From JAQUCI01 sp034932685 (GTDB lineage Bacteria; Bacillota_I; Bacilli_A; Erysipelotrichales; Erysipelotrichaceae): DNA of 24,734 nt. Both the position numbers and the translations under genes were made by a program. The notes under the pieces were generated by a model. That model saw only the letters and a program-made list of their open reading frames with translations, was not told where the DNA came from and did not search any database. Location of the stretch: assembly GCA_034932685.1 (NCBI GenBank), contig JAYFOM010000045.1, positions 1 through 24,734 of the forward strand, read 5' to 3'. Shown here one piece after another: positions 1 through 6,754 of the stretch. The stretch's first letter is position 1; every line of letters starts with the position of its first letter.

Positions 1-73
1 GTTGATCATTTTCGCTTCTCATAATCTTAAAAAGATGGCAAACTGGAGCTGGAATAGGTCTACCTTTTATCAT
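1..73 (-). CDS. 5' end of an unidentified gene inside the edge repeat (partial)
   Basis: An open frame of 24 codons starts at an ATG (73-71) and runs out of the left edge; it reads M-I-K-G-R-P-I-P-A-P-V-C and continues open. An in-frame TAA lies six codons upstream of the ATG, and a GAGAAAG stretch precedes it at workable Shine-Dalgarno distance, so the start is plausible. The first nine codons recur identically at the right edge (24708-24734). A gene that starts inside a repeated sequence suggests a transposase or another multi-copy gene, but the visible residues are too few to name a family. Confidence 0.45.
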   Translation of the reverse strand, partial: MIKGRPIPAPVCHLFKIMRSENDQ

Positions 74-178
74 AAAAGCTTTCTCTTTTTAGACTTTTGG
101 ATCAAATCATCGCTTTTTATCAAGAAAAAAGTTGTACTATCATCTTAGATGTACAACTTTGTCAACAAGCTGAAACAT
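47..178 (-). repeat. Left arm of 132-bp inverted repeat
   Basis: The reverse complement of 24603-24734 matches this segment base for base except at position 142 (A here, G in the other copy). The repeat carries a terminator hairpin and the start of the outward-reading gene. It begins directly at the base of the terminator hairpin of the neighbouring epimerase gene. The left copy continues unmatched to base 1 only because the right copy is cut off by the window edge. The most likely explanation is two copies of one insertion element, each oriented with its gene pointing out of the window. Confidence 0.9.
125..160 (-). terminator. Intrinsic terminator within the left repeat
   Basis: Read on the minus strand, GTTGTAC (157-151) pairs with GTACAAC (137-131). 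ATC/GAT pairing extends the stem inward, and a run of six T follows (130-125). It lies between the epimerase gene and the ATG at 73, so it would stop read-through from the epimerase into the repeat-borne gene. Confidence 0.75.
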
Positions 179-195
179 AGCTTGAGGCTATGTTT
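173..195 (-). terminator. Hairpin at the end of the epimerase gene
   Basis: AAACATAGC (173-181) pairs with GCTATGTTT (187-195) around a five-base loop. The stem overlaps the stop codon of the minus-strand epimerase gene. On the minus strand only TTT follows before the repeat begins (CAGCTTG). On the plus strand it is followed by TATTTT. The native U-tract may have been cut off by insertion of the repeat. Confidence 0.6.
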
Positions 196-854
196 TATTT
201 TAGCTTTTGTTTGATATTAGTAATGATATCAAGATAACTTTCTTTTTGATTAAACAAAACGGAAGTACCAAGGACAAAGCCATCAACGCCAAGTGGATGT
301 TTTGATGTTATAACATCCATTGAACAAGCACCATCAATAACGATCTTAAAGTTATGATCATTTCTTATTGCCAATAGTTCTTTTATTTTGTTATCAACAG
401 CGTTGATGTATTTCTGACCAGCAAAGCCGGGATTAACAGTCATTATCATAACATAATCAACCAAAGGTAATAATTCTTTAAACATGCTTAGTGGTTCATG
501 AGGATTGATCACAATCCCACATTTACGATTAGCATCTTTGATCTTGTTTATTAATCTTAATGGAAATTTGCTTGTAAATGGGTGAATATAAATTAGATCA
601 ACACCAATATTAAGAAAGATATCAGTAGCTAGATCAGGATTGCTAACCATTAAATGAACATCGACCATTTTAGAAGTGTGATCACGAATCACTTTAACAT
701 CATATGGGCTAAGTGCCATATTAGCGACATAATTACCATCCATGATGTCACAATGGAAAATATCACATCCGGCTAAATCAAGTCTTTTGATCTCATTCAC
801 TAAATTCGCAAAATCACAACACATCATACTTGGACATAATAAGGAATTACTCAT
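195..854 (-). CDS. Ribulose-phosphate 3-epimerase family protein, AlsE-like (D-allulose-6-phosphate 3-epimerase)
   Basis: 219 residues, a full-length single-domain TIM barrel of the ribulose-phosphate epimerase family, which moves the C3 stereocentre of a ketose phosphate using one bound metal. Metal and catalytic positions are visible: H34 and D36 in FHCDIMDG, H67 in VDVHLMV and D174 in IDGAC; the phosphate-binding GTS lies near the C-terminus. Several local features (PSMMC near the start, IDGACS in place of the usual VDGGI, GTS followed by LFN) resemble E. coli AlsE more than Rpe, so the substrate may be allulose-6-phosphate rather than ribulose-5-phosphate. That is by eye only; Rpe remains possible. 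The start has a GAGG site 8 bases upstream. The gene is divergent from the flavin reductase-like gene and ends directly against the edge repeat. Confidence 0.85.
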   Translation of the reverse strand: MSNSLLCPSMMCCDFANLVNEIKRLDLAGCDIFHCDIMDGNYVANMALSPYDVKVIRDHTSKMVDVHLMVSNPDLATDIFLNIGVDLIYIHPFTSKFPLRLINKIKDANRKCGIVINPHEPLSMFKELLPLVDYVMIMTVNPGFAGQKYINAVDNKIKELLAIRNDHNFKIVIDGACSMDVITSKHPLGVDGFVLGTSVLFNQKESYLDIITNIKQKLK

Positions 855-880
855 GTCATTAACCTCACTATCATGTTAAA

Positions 881-890
881 ATGATATCAT
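881..890. promoter_or_regulatory. Perfect 10-bp palindrome between divergent genes
   Basis: ATGATATCAT sits in the 80-bp gap between the epimerase and the flavin reductase-like gene. It could be an operator or part of a -10 element. I could not assign a convincing -35/-10 pair on either strand here, so this is only a noted site. Confidence 0.2.
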
Positions 891-934
891 GAAATTAAGT
901 ATTTTTCAGCAGATTAATAATAAAGGAGAACAAT

Positions 935-1450
935 ATGGAACTAGTTGATTTTAATCATAACGCTACGGTCAATTTAGATCAGCTTTATCCAACAGGCGCT
1001 TTTCTGACGGCGGGTCATTTAGATGATGCTAACACTATGACCATCGGTTGGGGTCTTATTGGTATTGCTTGGAGTAAGAAAACATTTATTGTTATGGTTA
1101 CCCATTCTCGCTTTACCCATCATCTAATTGAGAAGTATCAAGAGTTTACAGTTACGATACCATATGAAGATATGAAGGATGAACTAATGTATGTTGGTAC
1201 CCATAGTGGTAAAGATCAAGATAAATATGAAGCAACTAAGCTTAAATTAATGACGGGTCAAACGATTAAAACTCCGCATATAAGCTGTAAAGGGATGACT
1301 TATGAATGTCGAGTGATCTTTAAGAATGATGTCAATAAAGAAGCGCTTGATCCTGATATATACGCTAAGCGTTATCAAGTAAAACAAGATTATCATACAG
1401 TTTACTATGGTGAGATATTAGCAAGTTATCTAACCGAAGAACATGAGTAA
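935..1450 (+). CDS. Flavin reductase-like FMN-binding split-barrel protein
   Basis: 171 residues, soluble, no signal or membrane segment. The N-terminal half (about residues 20-110) has the pattern of the flavin reductase / flavoredoxin split-barrel domain: a small-residue strand with NTMTIGW, then SRFTHHLIEK, FTVTIP and a GTHSGKDQDKYE segment that matches the family's GxxSGR/K-D-K loop. Members bind FMN and transfer electrons from NAD(P)H or ferredoxin-type partners; the physiological partner cannot be told from sequence. An AAAGGAG site lies 5 bases before the ATG. It is a single-gene unit ending in a terminator shared with convergent proS. Family confidence is high; exact role unknown. Confidence 0.82.
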   Translation: MELVDFNHNATVNLDQLYPTGAFLTAGHLDDANTMTIGWGLIGIAWSKKTFIVMVTHSRFTHHLIEKYQEFTVTIPYEDMKDELMYVGTHSGKDQDKYEATKLKLMTGQTIKTPHISCKGMTYECRVIFKNDVNKEALDPDIYAKRYQVKQDYHTVYYGEILASYLTEEHE

Positions 1451-1473
1451 AAGAGCACTGATGGTGCTCTTTT
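1449..1473. terminator. Bidirectional intrinsic terminator
   Basis: A ten-base-pair stem (AAAAGAGCAC with GTGCTCTTTT) around a TGATG loop gives a T-run on both strands. It overlaps the stop of the flavin reductase-like gene and lies directly after the stop of convergent proS, so it serves both. Confidence 0.85.
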
Positions 1474-1475
1474 GC

Positions 1476-3167
1476 TTAATTGACAAGTTCTTTAATAAAA
1501 TCGATAATTTCATTTAAATCTATTAGTTTTAATTCAGTTTCATTTCTTAGTTTTAGTTCAACTTTATTATCAGCCAATGTTTTTCCGATCGTTATCCTGA
1601 TTGGGATACCGATTAGATCCATATCATTGAATTTAACACCAGCTCTTTCTTCGCGATCATCAAGTATTACTTCAATTCCTAGCTTTTGTAGTTGGTCGTA
1701 TAATGCTGAACCGACTTGCACTTGTTTTTCTTCTTTCGTGTTGATAATAACGATACCGACCTGATATGGGGCGATTGACATCGGCCATATCAAACCTTTA
1801 TCATCATTGTTTTGCTCAGCGATAGCAGCCATACAACGTCCAGGACCGATACCATATGAGCCCATCCATACATCTTGTAATTGATTGTTTTGATCAAGGT
1901 ATTGTAAGTCCATAGCTTTAGCGTATTTAGTTCCAAGCTTAAAGGTGTTACCAATTTCGATACCTTTTTCAAAATGGATATGACCTTTACAGTTAAAACA
2001 AAGATCATCTTCTTGAATAAGTCTAATGTCAGCTACCATTGTTGGGGTAAAATCTTCAATGTTAACATTAATATAATGATAATCAGTTTTATTGGCACCA
2101 ACAACGAAATTTCTCATTGTCTTAATTTCTTCATCCATGATCAAAGTCATTGCAAGACCAATAGGGCCAGCAAAGCCAACTTTAGCGTTAGTCGCAGTTT
2201 CAACAGCACTTTGATCGGCTAAAACGATAGTGTTAGCTTTTAATAGTTTTTGTAGTTTAACTTCATTAACATCTTTATTACCTTTGACCATACAAGCGAC
2301 TAGTTTGTTATCAACAGCGTAAATAAGTGTCTTTACAAACTTATCTTGTGGTAGGTTTAAAAAAGTCGCAACATCAGCGATAGTACCAACATTAGGTGTA
2401 TGTACTAAACTATATGGTATTTTATCAAGAACATCTTCAGAGCTGTTATTAATACAAGCTGCAATTTCAAGATTACATGAGTAACCACATTCATCACAAA
2501 TAACTAGTGTATCTTCACCAATGGGGCTTAATGCTTGGAATTCTTCCGATAAAAGACCACCCATTACGCCAGTATCGGCAGTAACTATCTTGTAGCTGAT
2601 ATGCATTTGATCAAATGATGCTTTATAAGCATCAAACATCTTTTGATATGATAAAGCTAATCCAGCTTCATCAAGATCAAAGGTATAAGCATCTTTCATG
2701 ATAAATTCACGAACTCTTATTAGCCCAAAACGAGGTCTTGGTTCATCACGGAACTTGTTTTGAAATTGATATAGATTAAAAGGTAGATCCTTGTATGAAC
2801 GTATCTTCATTCCAGCTGCGATCGCAAATAGTTCTTCGTGGGTTGGTCCAAGTACAAATGGTTTATCAAAGCGATCCTTTAAAGCGAACATGCTGTTACC
2901 AAAACCTTGTCTACGACCACTTGCTTGATATACTTCCTCAGGGATCAAAGAGGGCATTAAGACTTCTTGAGCACCGGCATCATTCATATTTTTTCGAATG
3001 ATTGCTTGAATATTGTTCAAAACTTTTAAACCTAGCGGTAAATACATATAAACACCACTAGAATTTTTCTTGACAAAGCCACCACGTACTAATAGATTAC
3101 CACTGATACTATCTTCATCTTTTACGTTTTCTCTGATTGTGTAAAAATAACTATTTTTAAGCTTCAT
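1476..3167 (-). CDS. proS: Prolyl-tRNA synthetase (bacterial type)
   Basis: 563 residues, the usual length of the long bacterial form. It charges tRNA-Pro with proline in the cytoplasm. Visible parts in order: class II motif 1 region (about 38-72, GVYMYLPLG); the GPTHEE loop at 107-112; motif 2 (about 139-164, FRDEPRPRFGLIR then EFIMKDAYTF); the inserted editing domain (roughly 224-400) that clears mischarged alanine; motif 3 (about 436-446, GSYGIGPGR); and an anticodon-binding domain to the C-terminus. AAGGAT precedes the ATG. It has its own promoter with a short leader and no T-box. In Bacillus it is co-transcribed after rseP; here it is divergent upstream of rpsB. Confidence 0.97.
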   Translation of the reverse strand: MKLKNSYFYTIRENVKDEDSISGNLLVRGGFVKKNSSGVYMYLPLGLKVLNNIQAIIRKNMNDAGAQEVLMPSLIPEEVYQASGRRQGFGNSMFALKDRFDKPFVLGPTHEELFAIAAGMKIRSYKDLPFNLYQFQNKFRDEPRPRFGLIRVREFIMKDAYTFDLDEAGLALSYQKMFDAYKASFDQMHISYKIVTADTGVMGGLLSEEFQALSPIGEDTLVICDECGYSCNLEIAACINNSSEDVLDKIPYSLVHTPNVGTIADVATFLNLPQDKFVKTLIYAVDNKLVACMVKGNKDVNEVKLQKLLKANTIVLADQSAVETATNAKVGFAGPIGLAMTLIMDEEIKTMRNFVVGANKTDYHYINVNIEDFTPTMVADIRLIQEDDLCFNCKGHIHFEKGIEIGNTFKLGTKYAKAMDLQYLDQNNQLQDVWMGSYGIGPGRCMAAIAEQNNDDKGLIWPMSIAPYQVGIVIINTKEEKQVQVGSALYDQLQKLGIEVILDDREERAGVKFNDMDLIGIPIRITIGKTLADNKVELKLRNETELKLIDLNEIIDFIKELVN

Positions 3168-3193
3168 AATTGATTATCCTTCTTATCTAAATG

Positions 3194-3223
3194 ATTATAT
3201 CATAAAGATTGATAATATGGTAA
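3194..3223 (-). promoter_or_regulatory. proS promoter
   Basis: On the minus strand TTACCA (3223-3218), an 18-base spacer and TATAAT (3199-3194), with TGN just before the -10 (extended -10). Predicted start is near 3187, giving a leader of about 20 bases, too short for a T-box. Confidence 0.65.
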
Positions 3224-3239
3224 ACAGCGTGTTTACTGA

Positions 3240-3268
3240 TTGAAATATAAAAGGGGTTGTGGTAAACT
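3240..3268 (+). promoter_or_regulatory. rpsB operon promoter
   Basis: TTGAAA (3240-3245), a 17-base spacer and TAAACT (3263-3268). Predicted start near 3275 leaves a leader of about 110 bases before the rpsB ATG. No terminator strong enough to separate the whole downstream cluster is seen before 5417. Confidence 0.65.
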
Positions 3269-3275
3269 ATCATAG

Positions 3276-3353
3276 GCATCAAATCGGTGCACATCGCACA
3301 CTATGGATCCAATGTTCCGTGCCCATTTGGGTTAACATTGAACTGAAGTAGTG
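3276..3353 (+). promoter_or_regulatory. Structured leader of rpsB, candidate S2 autoregulatory element
   Basis: The leader can fold into several helices: GTGC/GCAC (3287-3290 with 3296-3299), CAATGTT/AACATTG (3310-3316 with 3334-3340) enclosing CCC/GGG (3322-3324 with 3329-3331), and a closing CACTA/TAGTG helix (3299-3303 with 3349-3353). The last partner abuts a GTGGAGG purine stretch. Ribosomal protein S2 leaders that bind S2 are known for rpsB in other bacteria; assigning this one to a known class is inference from position and foldability. Confidence 0.5.
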
Positions 3354-3384
3354 GAGGAACAACGGAAGAGAGGTAAATTAAACA

Positions 3385-4509
3385 ATGTCAGTTGTCTCGA
3401 TGAGAAAATTATTGGAGAGTGGCGTTCATTTTGGTCATCAGACCAGACGCTGGAATCCTAAGATGAAACCCTACATTTATACCGCCAAAAATGATATTTA
3501 TATCATTAACCTAGCTTTGACTTTAGAGAAGCTAGATGTAGCTTATAGTGCTATGAAAGATATCGCTGATCGTGGTGGTAAAGTACTATTTGTTGGAACT
3601 AAGAAACAAGCACAAGCTACTGTTATGGAAGAAGCTTTGCGTTCAGGTTCATTCTATGTCAATCAACGTTGGTTGGGTGGCATTCTAACTAACTATCGTA
3701 CTATCCAAAAAAGAATTAGACGTTTACTTGAAATCGAAGAGATGGAAGCAAACGGCTCAATCAATATTTATCCTAAAAAAGAAATTGGTCAACTTCGTAA
3801 AGAAGCTTTACGCTTAGAAAACTTCTTAGGCGGAATCAAAGAAATGAAGAAAATACCGGATGCGGTTTTCGTTGTTGATCCAGTTGAAGACCATATTGCG
3901 GTTGCTGAAGCTCGTAAGCTAAAAATACCAGTATTTGGTATTGTTGATACTAATACTGATCCTGAATCAGTTGACTATGCTATTCCTGCAAATGATGATG
4001 CTGTTAAAGCGATTAAGTTAATCGTTGGTTTAATGGCTGATGCTATTGTTGAAACCAAGGGTGGTTTATTGACAGCTGCTTATCAAGAAGGTGAAATTGT
4101 TGATGATATTACAATGAAAGATGTCATCATAAATGTTGTACAACAAAATGAAGAAAATGATAGAAGACGTCGTGCTCGTAATGAAGAACGTCGTGCTCAA
4201 CAAAATACACGTCGTCCATACCAACGTCGTAATGAACCAGTAAGACGTGATTACGATGATACAAGAAAAGAAGTAGAAGTTAAAAAAGAAGTTGAAGTTA
4301 AGAAAGAAGTTGTTGAAGAAGTAGTAGCAAAAGTTGAAACGGAAGTTAAACAAGAAACTGTTAAAAAAACAGTTTCTAAAAAAGTAGTTGCTGAAACTGC
4401 ACCGGTTGCTGAAGAAGCACCAGTAGTTAAAAAAACAGTAAGAAAAACTAAGAAGACTGAAGCTGAAGCTGAAAAAAGTGAGACAGCTACTGCTGAAGAA
4501 GTGAAATAG
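3385..4509 (+). CDS. rpsB: 30S ribosomal protein S2 with long charged C-terminal extension
   Basis: 374 residues, where typical S2 is about 230-260. The core (about 1-240) is clear: ESGVHFGHQTRRWNPKM at 11-27, GTKKQAQ at 71-77, QRWLGGILTN at 94-103 and FGIVDTNTDP at 184-193. S2 binds late to the small subunit and is needed for S1 function or mRNA binding where S1 exists. From about residue 255 there is an extra 120-residue low-complexity tail: arginine-rich to about 290, then lysine/glutamate/valine repeats (KEVEVKKEVEVKKEV). The Shine-Dalgarno is GAGAGG about 11 bases from the ATG. First gene of the operon; its stop overlaps the tsf ribosome site. Confidence 0.97.
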   Translation: MSVVSMRKLLESGVHFGHQTRRWNPKMKPYIYTAKNDIYIINLALTLEKLDVAYSAMKDIADRGGKVLFVGTKKQAQATVMEEALRSGSFYVNQRWLGGILTNYRTIQKRIRRLLEIEEMEANGSINIYPKKEIGQLRKEALRLENFLGGIKEMKKIPDAVFVVDPVEDHIAVAEARKLKIPVFGIVDTNTDPESVDYAIPANDDAVKAIKLIVGLMADAIVETKGGLLTAAYQEGEIVDDITMKDVIINVVQQNEENDRRRRARNEERRAQQNTRRPYQRRNEPVRRDYDDTRKEVEVKKEVEVKKEVVEEVVAKVETEVKQETVKKTVSKKVVAETAPVAEEAPVVKKTVRKTKKTEAEAEKSETATAEEVK

Positions 4510-4519
4510 GAGGTTTGAA

Positions 4520-5407
4520 GTGGAAATTACAGCAAGTTTAGTTAAAGAATTGCGTGATAAGACCGGTGCCGGCATGATGGATTGTAAGAAAGCTTTACAA
4601 GAATGTGATGGTGATGTTGCTCGTGCTGTTGACTGGTTAAGAGAAAAAGGCATTGCCAAAGCTGCTAAGAAAGCTGGTAGAATTGCTGCTGAGGGTTTAA
4701 CTAGAGTATTGGTTAGTGGTAATCGTGCTGCGCTGGTTGAAGTAAACTCAGAAACTGATTTTGTTGCTAAAAACGAACAATTCATCAAATTACTTGATGA
4801 TACAACAAAAGCAATCTTAGATAATAATCCCGCTGATGTTGATGCTGCTTTACAACTAACTGTTAACGGACAAAAATTAGAAGATGTTATCGTAAGTGCA
4901 ATCGCAACTATAGGTGAAAAGATCACATTAAGACGTTTTGTCGTAGTTGATAAAGCTGAAAGTGATGCTTTTGGTTCTTATATGCATATGGGTGGTAAGA
5001 TTAGCGCGGTTGCTGTTATTAAAAATAGCACTGATTTGGATGTTGCTAAAGATATGGCAATGCAAGTTGCTAGTATGAGCCCACAGTTTATTTCACAAGC
5101 ACATATGGATGCTGAATTTATTGAACATGAAAAAAGCATTCAAATGGAAATCATTAAAAATGATGAAAGCTTAGCTGATAAACCAGAAAAAGTTCTTGAA
5201 GGTATCGTAAGAGGTCGTTTGAGTAAGTCTTTACAAGATATTAGCTTAATCGATCAAGTATATTTTAAAGATCAAGATAAAAAAGTTAGTCAATTTTTGA
5301 AAGAAAACAATACCGAAGTAGTAACATTCGTTCGTTACGCTGTTGGTGATGGTTTAGAGAAAAAAGAAGACAATTTCGCTGAAGAAGTGATGAATACATC
5401 ATTTTAA
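4520..5407 (+). CDS. tsf: Elongation factor Ts
   Basis: 295 residues, normal length. It exchanges GDP for GTP on EF-Tu. The N-terminal UBA-like domain (1-55) carries the family signature LRDKTGAGMMDCKKAL at 11-26, and the TDFVAKN nucleotide-exchange motif is at 79-85. The start is GTG at 4520, chosen because AGGAGGT lies 5 bases upstream and the reading begins exactly with the family N-terminus (MEITASLVKELR). The rpsB stop TAG is part of that ribosome site, so the pair is probably translationally coupled. Confidence 0.97.
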   Translation: MEITASLVKELRDKTGAGMMDCKKALQECDGDVARAVDWLREKGIAKAAKKAGRIAAEGLTRVLVSGNRAALVEVNSETDFVAKNEQFIKLLDDTTKAILDNNPADVDAALQLTVNGQKLEDVIVSAIATIGEKITLRRFVVVDKAESDAFGSYMHMGGKISAVAVIKNSTDLDVAKDMAMQVASMSPQFISQAHMDAEFIEHEKSIQMEIIKNDESLADKPEKVLEGIVRGRLSKSLQDISLIDQVYFKDQDKKVSQFLKENNTEVVTFVRYAVGDGLEKKEDNFAEEVMNTSF

Positions 5408-5416
5408 CAATTAAAC

Positions 5417-5440
5417 GGACACTTATTTGTGTCCTTTTTT
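5417..5440 (+). terminator. Intrinsic terminator / attenuator between tsf and pyrH
   Basis: GGACAC (5417-5422), loop TTATTT, GTGTCC (5429-5434), then six T. The stem is short (6 bp), so partial read-through into pyrH is likely. No new promoter is evident before pyrH, which would make this an attenuator setting the ratio of rpsB-tsf to the downstream genes. Confidence 0.7.
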
Positions 5441-5454
5441 AGAGAGGATGTCAT

Positions 5455-6162
5455 ATGTACAAACGAATCTTACTTAAGTTAAGCGGTGAAGCATTGAGTA
5501 GCAATAATCGTAATCTTGATCCTGTTGTTTTAAATAAGATTGCTTTAGAAATCAAAGAAATCTACGATATGAAAGTAGAAATAGCTATTGTCGTTGGTGG
5601 TGGTAACTTTATTCGTGGTAAATTTGCCAGCGAAATGGGAATTGATCGTGTTCAAGCAGATTATATGGGCATGTTAGCAACAGTGATCAACGCGATGGCT
5701 GTACAAGGTGCATTAGAGGCACTTGGTGTACCAGCACGAGTTCAATCCGCAATCGAGATGAATAAAGTTGCTGAACCTGTTATAATTCGTCGCGCTATTA
5801 GACATTTAGAAAAAGGTCGTATAGTAATATTTGGCGCTGGTACTGGTAGTCCGTTTTTCTCAACAGATACAACAGCCGCTCTAAGAGCTTCTGAGATTAA
5901 AGCAGATGTCATATTAATGGCTAAAAATGGTGTTGATGGTGTTTACACTGCTGACCCTAAAAAAGATCAAAGTGCTACAAAATATGATATACTAAACTAT
6001 ATGGATCTATTGCGAAATAACCTTGCGGTTATGGATGCAACAGCTACCAGTATGTGTATGGAGAATGATATTGATTTGATCGTATTTGATATGAATCAAA
6101 CTGGAAATATCAAGAAAGCCGTTATGGGCGATACTTTAGGAACTAAGATCACAAAGGAGTAA
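5455..6162 (+). CDS. pyrH: Uridylate (UMP) kinase
   Basis: 235 residues, the usual size. It phosphorylates UMP to UDP with ATP; bacterial enzymes of the amino-acid-kinase fold are hexameric. Seen: LKLSGEAL at 7-14 (phosphate binding), VVGGGNFIRG at 46-55, ADYMGMLATVINA at 68-80, GAGTGSPFFSTDTTAA at 127-142 (UMP site) and KNGVDGVYTADP at 157-168. GAGAGG sits about 7 bases before the ATG. It follows the tsf terminator by 14 bases and is 3 bases from frr, the conserved order in Firmicutes. Confidence 0.97.
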   Translation: MYKRILLKLSGEALSSNNRNLDPVVLNKIALEIKEIYDMKVEIAIVVGGGNFIRGKFASEMGIDRVQADYMGMLATVINAMAVQGALEALGVPARVQSAIEMNKVAEPVIIRRAIRHLEKGRIVIFGAGTGSPFFSTDTTAALRASEIKADVILMAKNGVDGVYTADPKKDQSATKYDILNYMDLLRNNLAVMDATATSMCMENDIDLIVFDMNQTGNIKKAVMGDTLGTKITKE

Positions 6163-6165
6163 ATT

Positions 6166-6714
6166 ATGGTTAATGAACATTTAGACAACACCAAAGCAAA
6201 AATGGAAAAAGCGATTCTCGCATTTGAGCATGCACTTAAACAAATTCGTACTGGTCGTGCTAATACAGCACTTTTAGACGCTGTCAATGTCGATTACTAT
6301 GGTATGGCTACCCCCTTAAATCAAATTGCGGGTATATCAGTAGTTGAAGGTAAACAATTAGTTATCAAACCTTTTGATCCGACTTCGCTTAAAGGAATCG
6401 AAAAGGCAATCTTTGAAGCGAATATTAACATAACACCAATCAATGATGGTATCGTAATTCGTTTAAATGTACCACAGTTAACAGAAGAAACACGAAAAGA
6501 ATTAGTTAAAACGGTAAACAAAGACGCCGAAGAAGCTAAAGTTGCAGTTCGCAATATTCGCCGTGATCAAAATGACCTAGTAAAAAAAGATGATAGTTTG
6601 ACTGAAGATCTTGAAAAAGACGCTTTAGAAAAGATTCAAAAGATTACCGATGAGTTTATCAAACGAATCGATGAGATAGCCCAAGCAAAAGCTAAAGAAA
6701 TAATGACAGTATAA
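6166..6714 (+). CDS. frr: Ribosome recycling factor
   Basis: 182 residues, near the family's ~185. It splits post-termination ribosomes together with EF-G. The conserved region LKQIRTGRANTALLD (near 25-39) and the PLNQIA segment are present, as is the family C-terminal pattern IRRDQNDLVKK. The ATG is 3 bases after the pyrH stop, with AAAGGAG overlapping that stop, so it is coupled to pyrH. Confidence 0.97.
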   Translation: MVNEHLDNTKAKMEKAILAFEHALKQIRTGRANTALLDAVNVDYYGMATPLNQIAGISVVEGKQLVIKPFDPTSLKGIEKAIFEANINITPINDGIVIRLNVPQLTEETRKELVKTVNKDAEEAKVAVRNIRRDQNDLVKKDDSLTEDLEKDALEKIQKITDEFIKRIDEIAQAKAKEIMTV

Positions 6715-6719
6715 AAGGC

Positions 6720-6735
6720 GCTCACAATTGTGAGC
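6720..6735 (+). terminator. Perfect 16-bp palindrome, weak terminator or attenuator after frr
   Basis: GCTCACAATTGTGAGC forms a 6-bp stem with an AATT loop, and flanking A and T residues can add pairs. It is followed by TTCTTTAAT rather than a clean T-run. It lies between frr and uppS. As an exact palindrome it could also bind a protein dimer, but its place just after a stop codon favours an RNA hairpin. Confidence 0.45.
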
Positions 6736-6754
6736 TTCTTTAATAAAGGAGAAC

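Noticed and set aside
3168..3230. T-box riboswitch upstream of proS
   Set aside because: The predicted transcript start leaves only about 20 bases of leader, and no T-box or terminator pair is present.
4066..4926. A 286-codon open frame on the minus strand opposite rpsB and tsf
   Set aside because: Its Ser/Phe/Asn-rich sequence is what the Lys/Glu-rich S2 tail gives on the reverse strand. It lies across two certain genes and has no ribosome site.
6720..6735. Operator resembling a lac-type site (TTGTGAGC half)
   Set aside because: It lies inside an operon just after a stop codon with no regulator nearby. A weak RNA hairpin explains it better.
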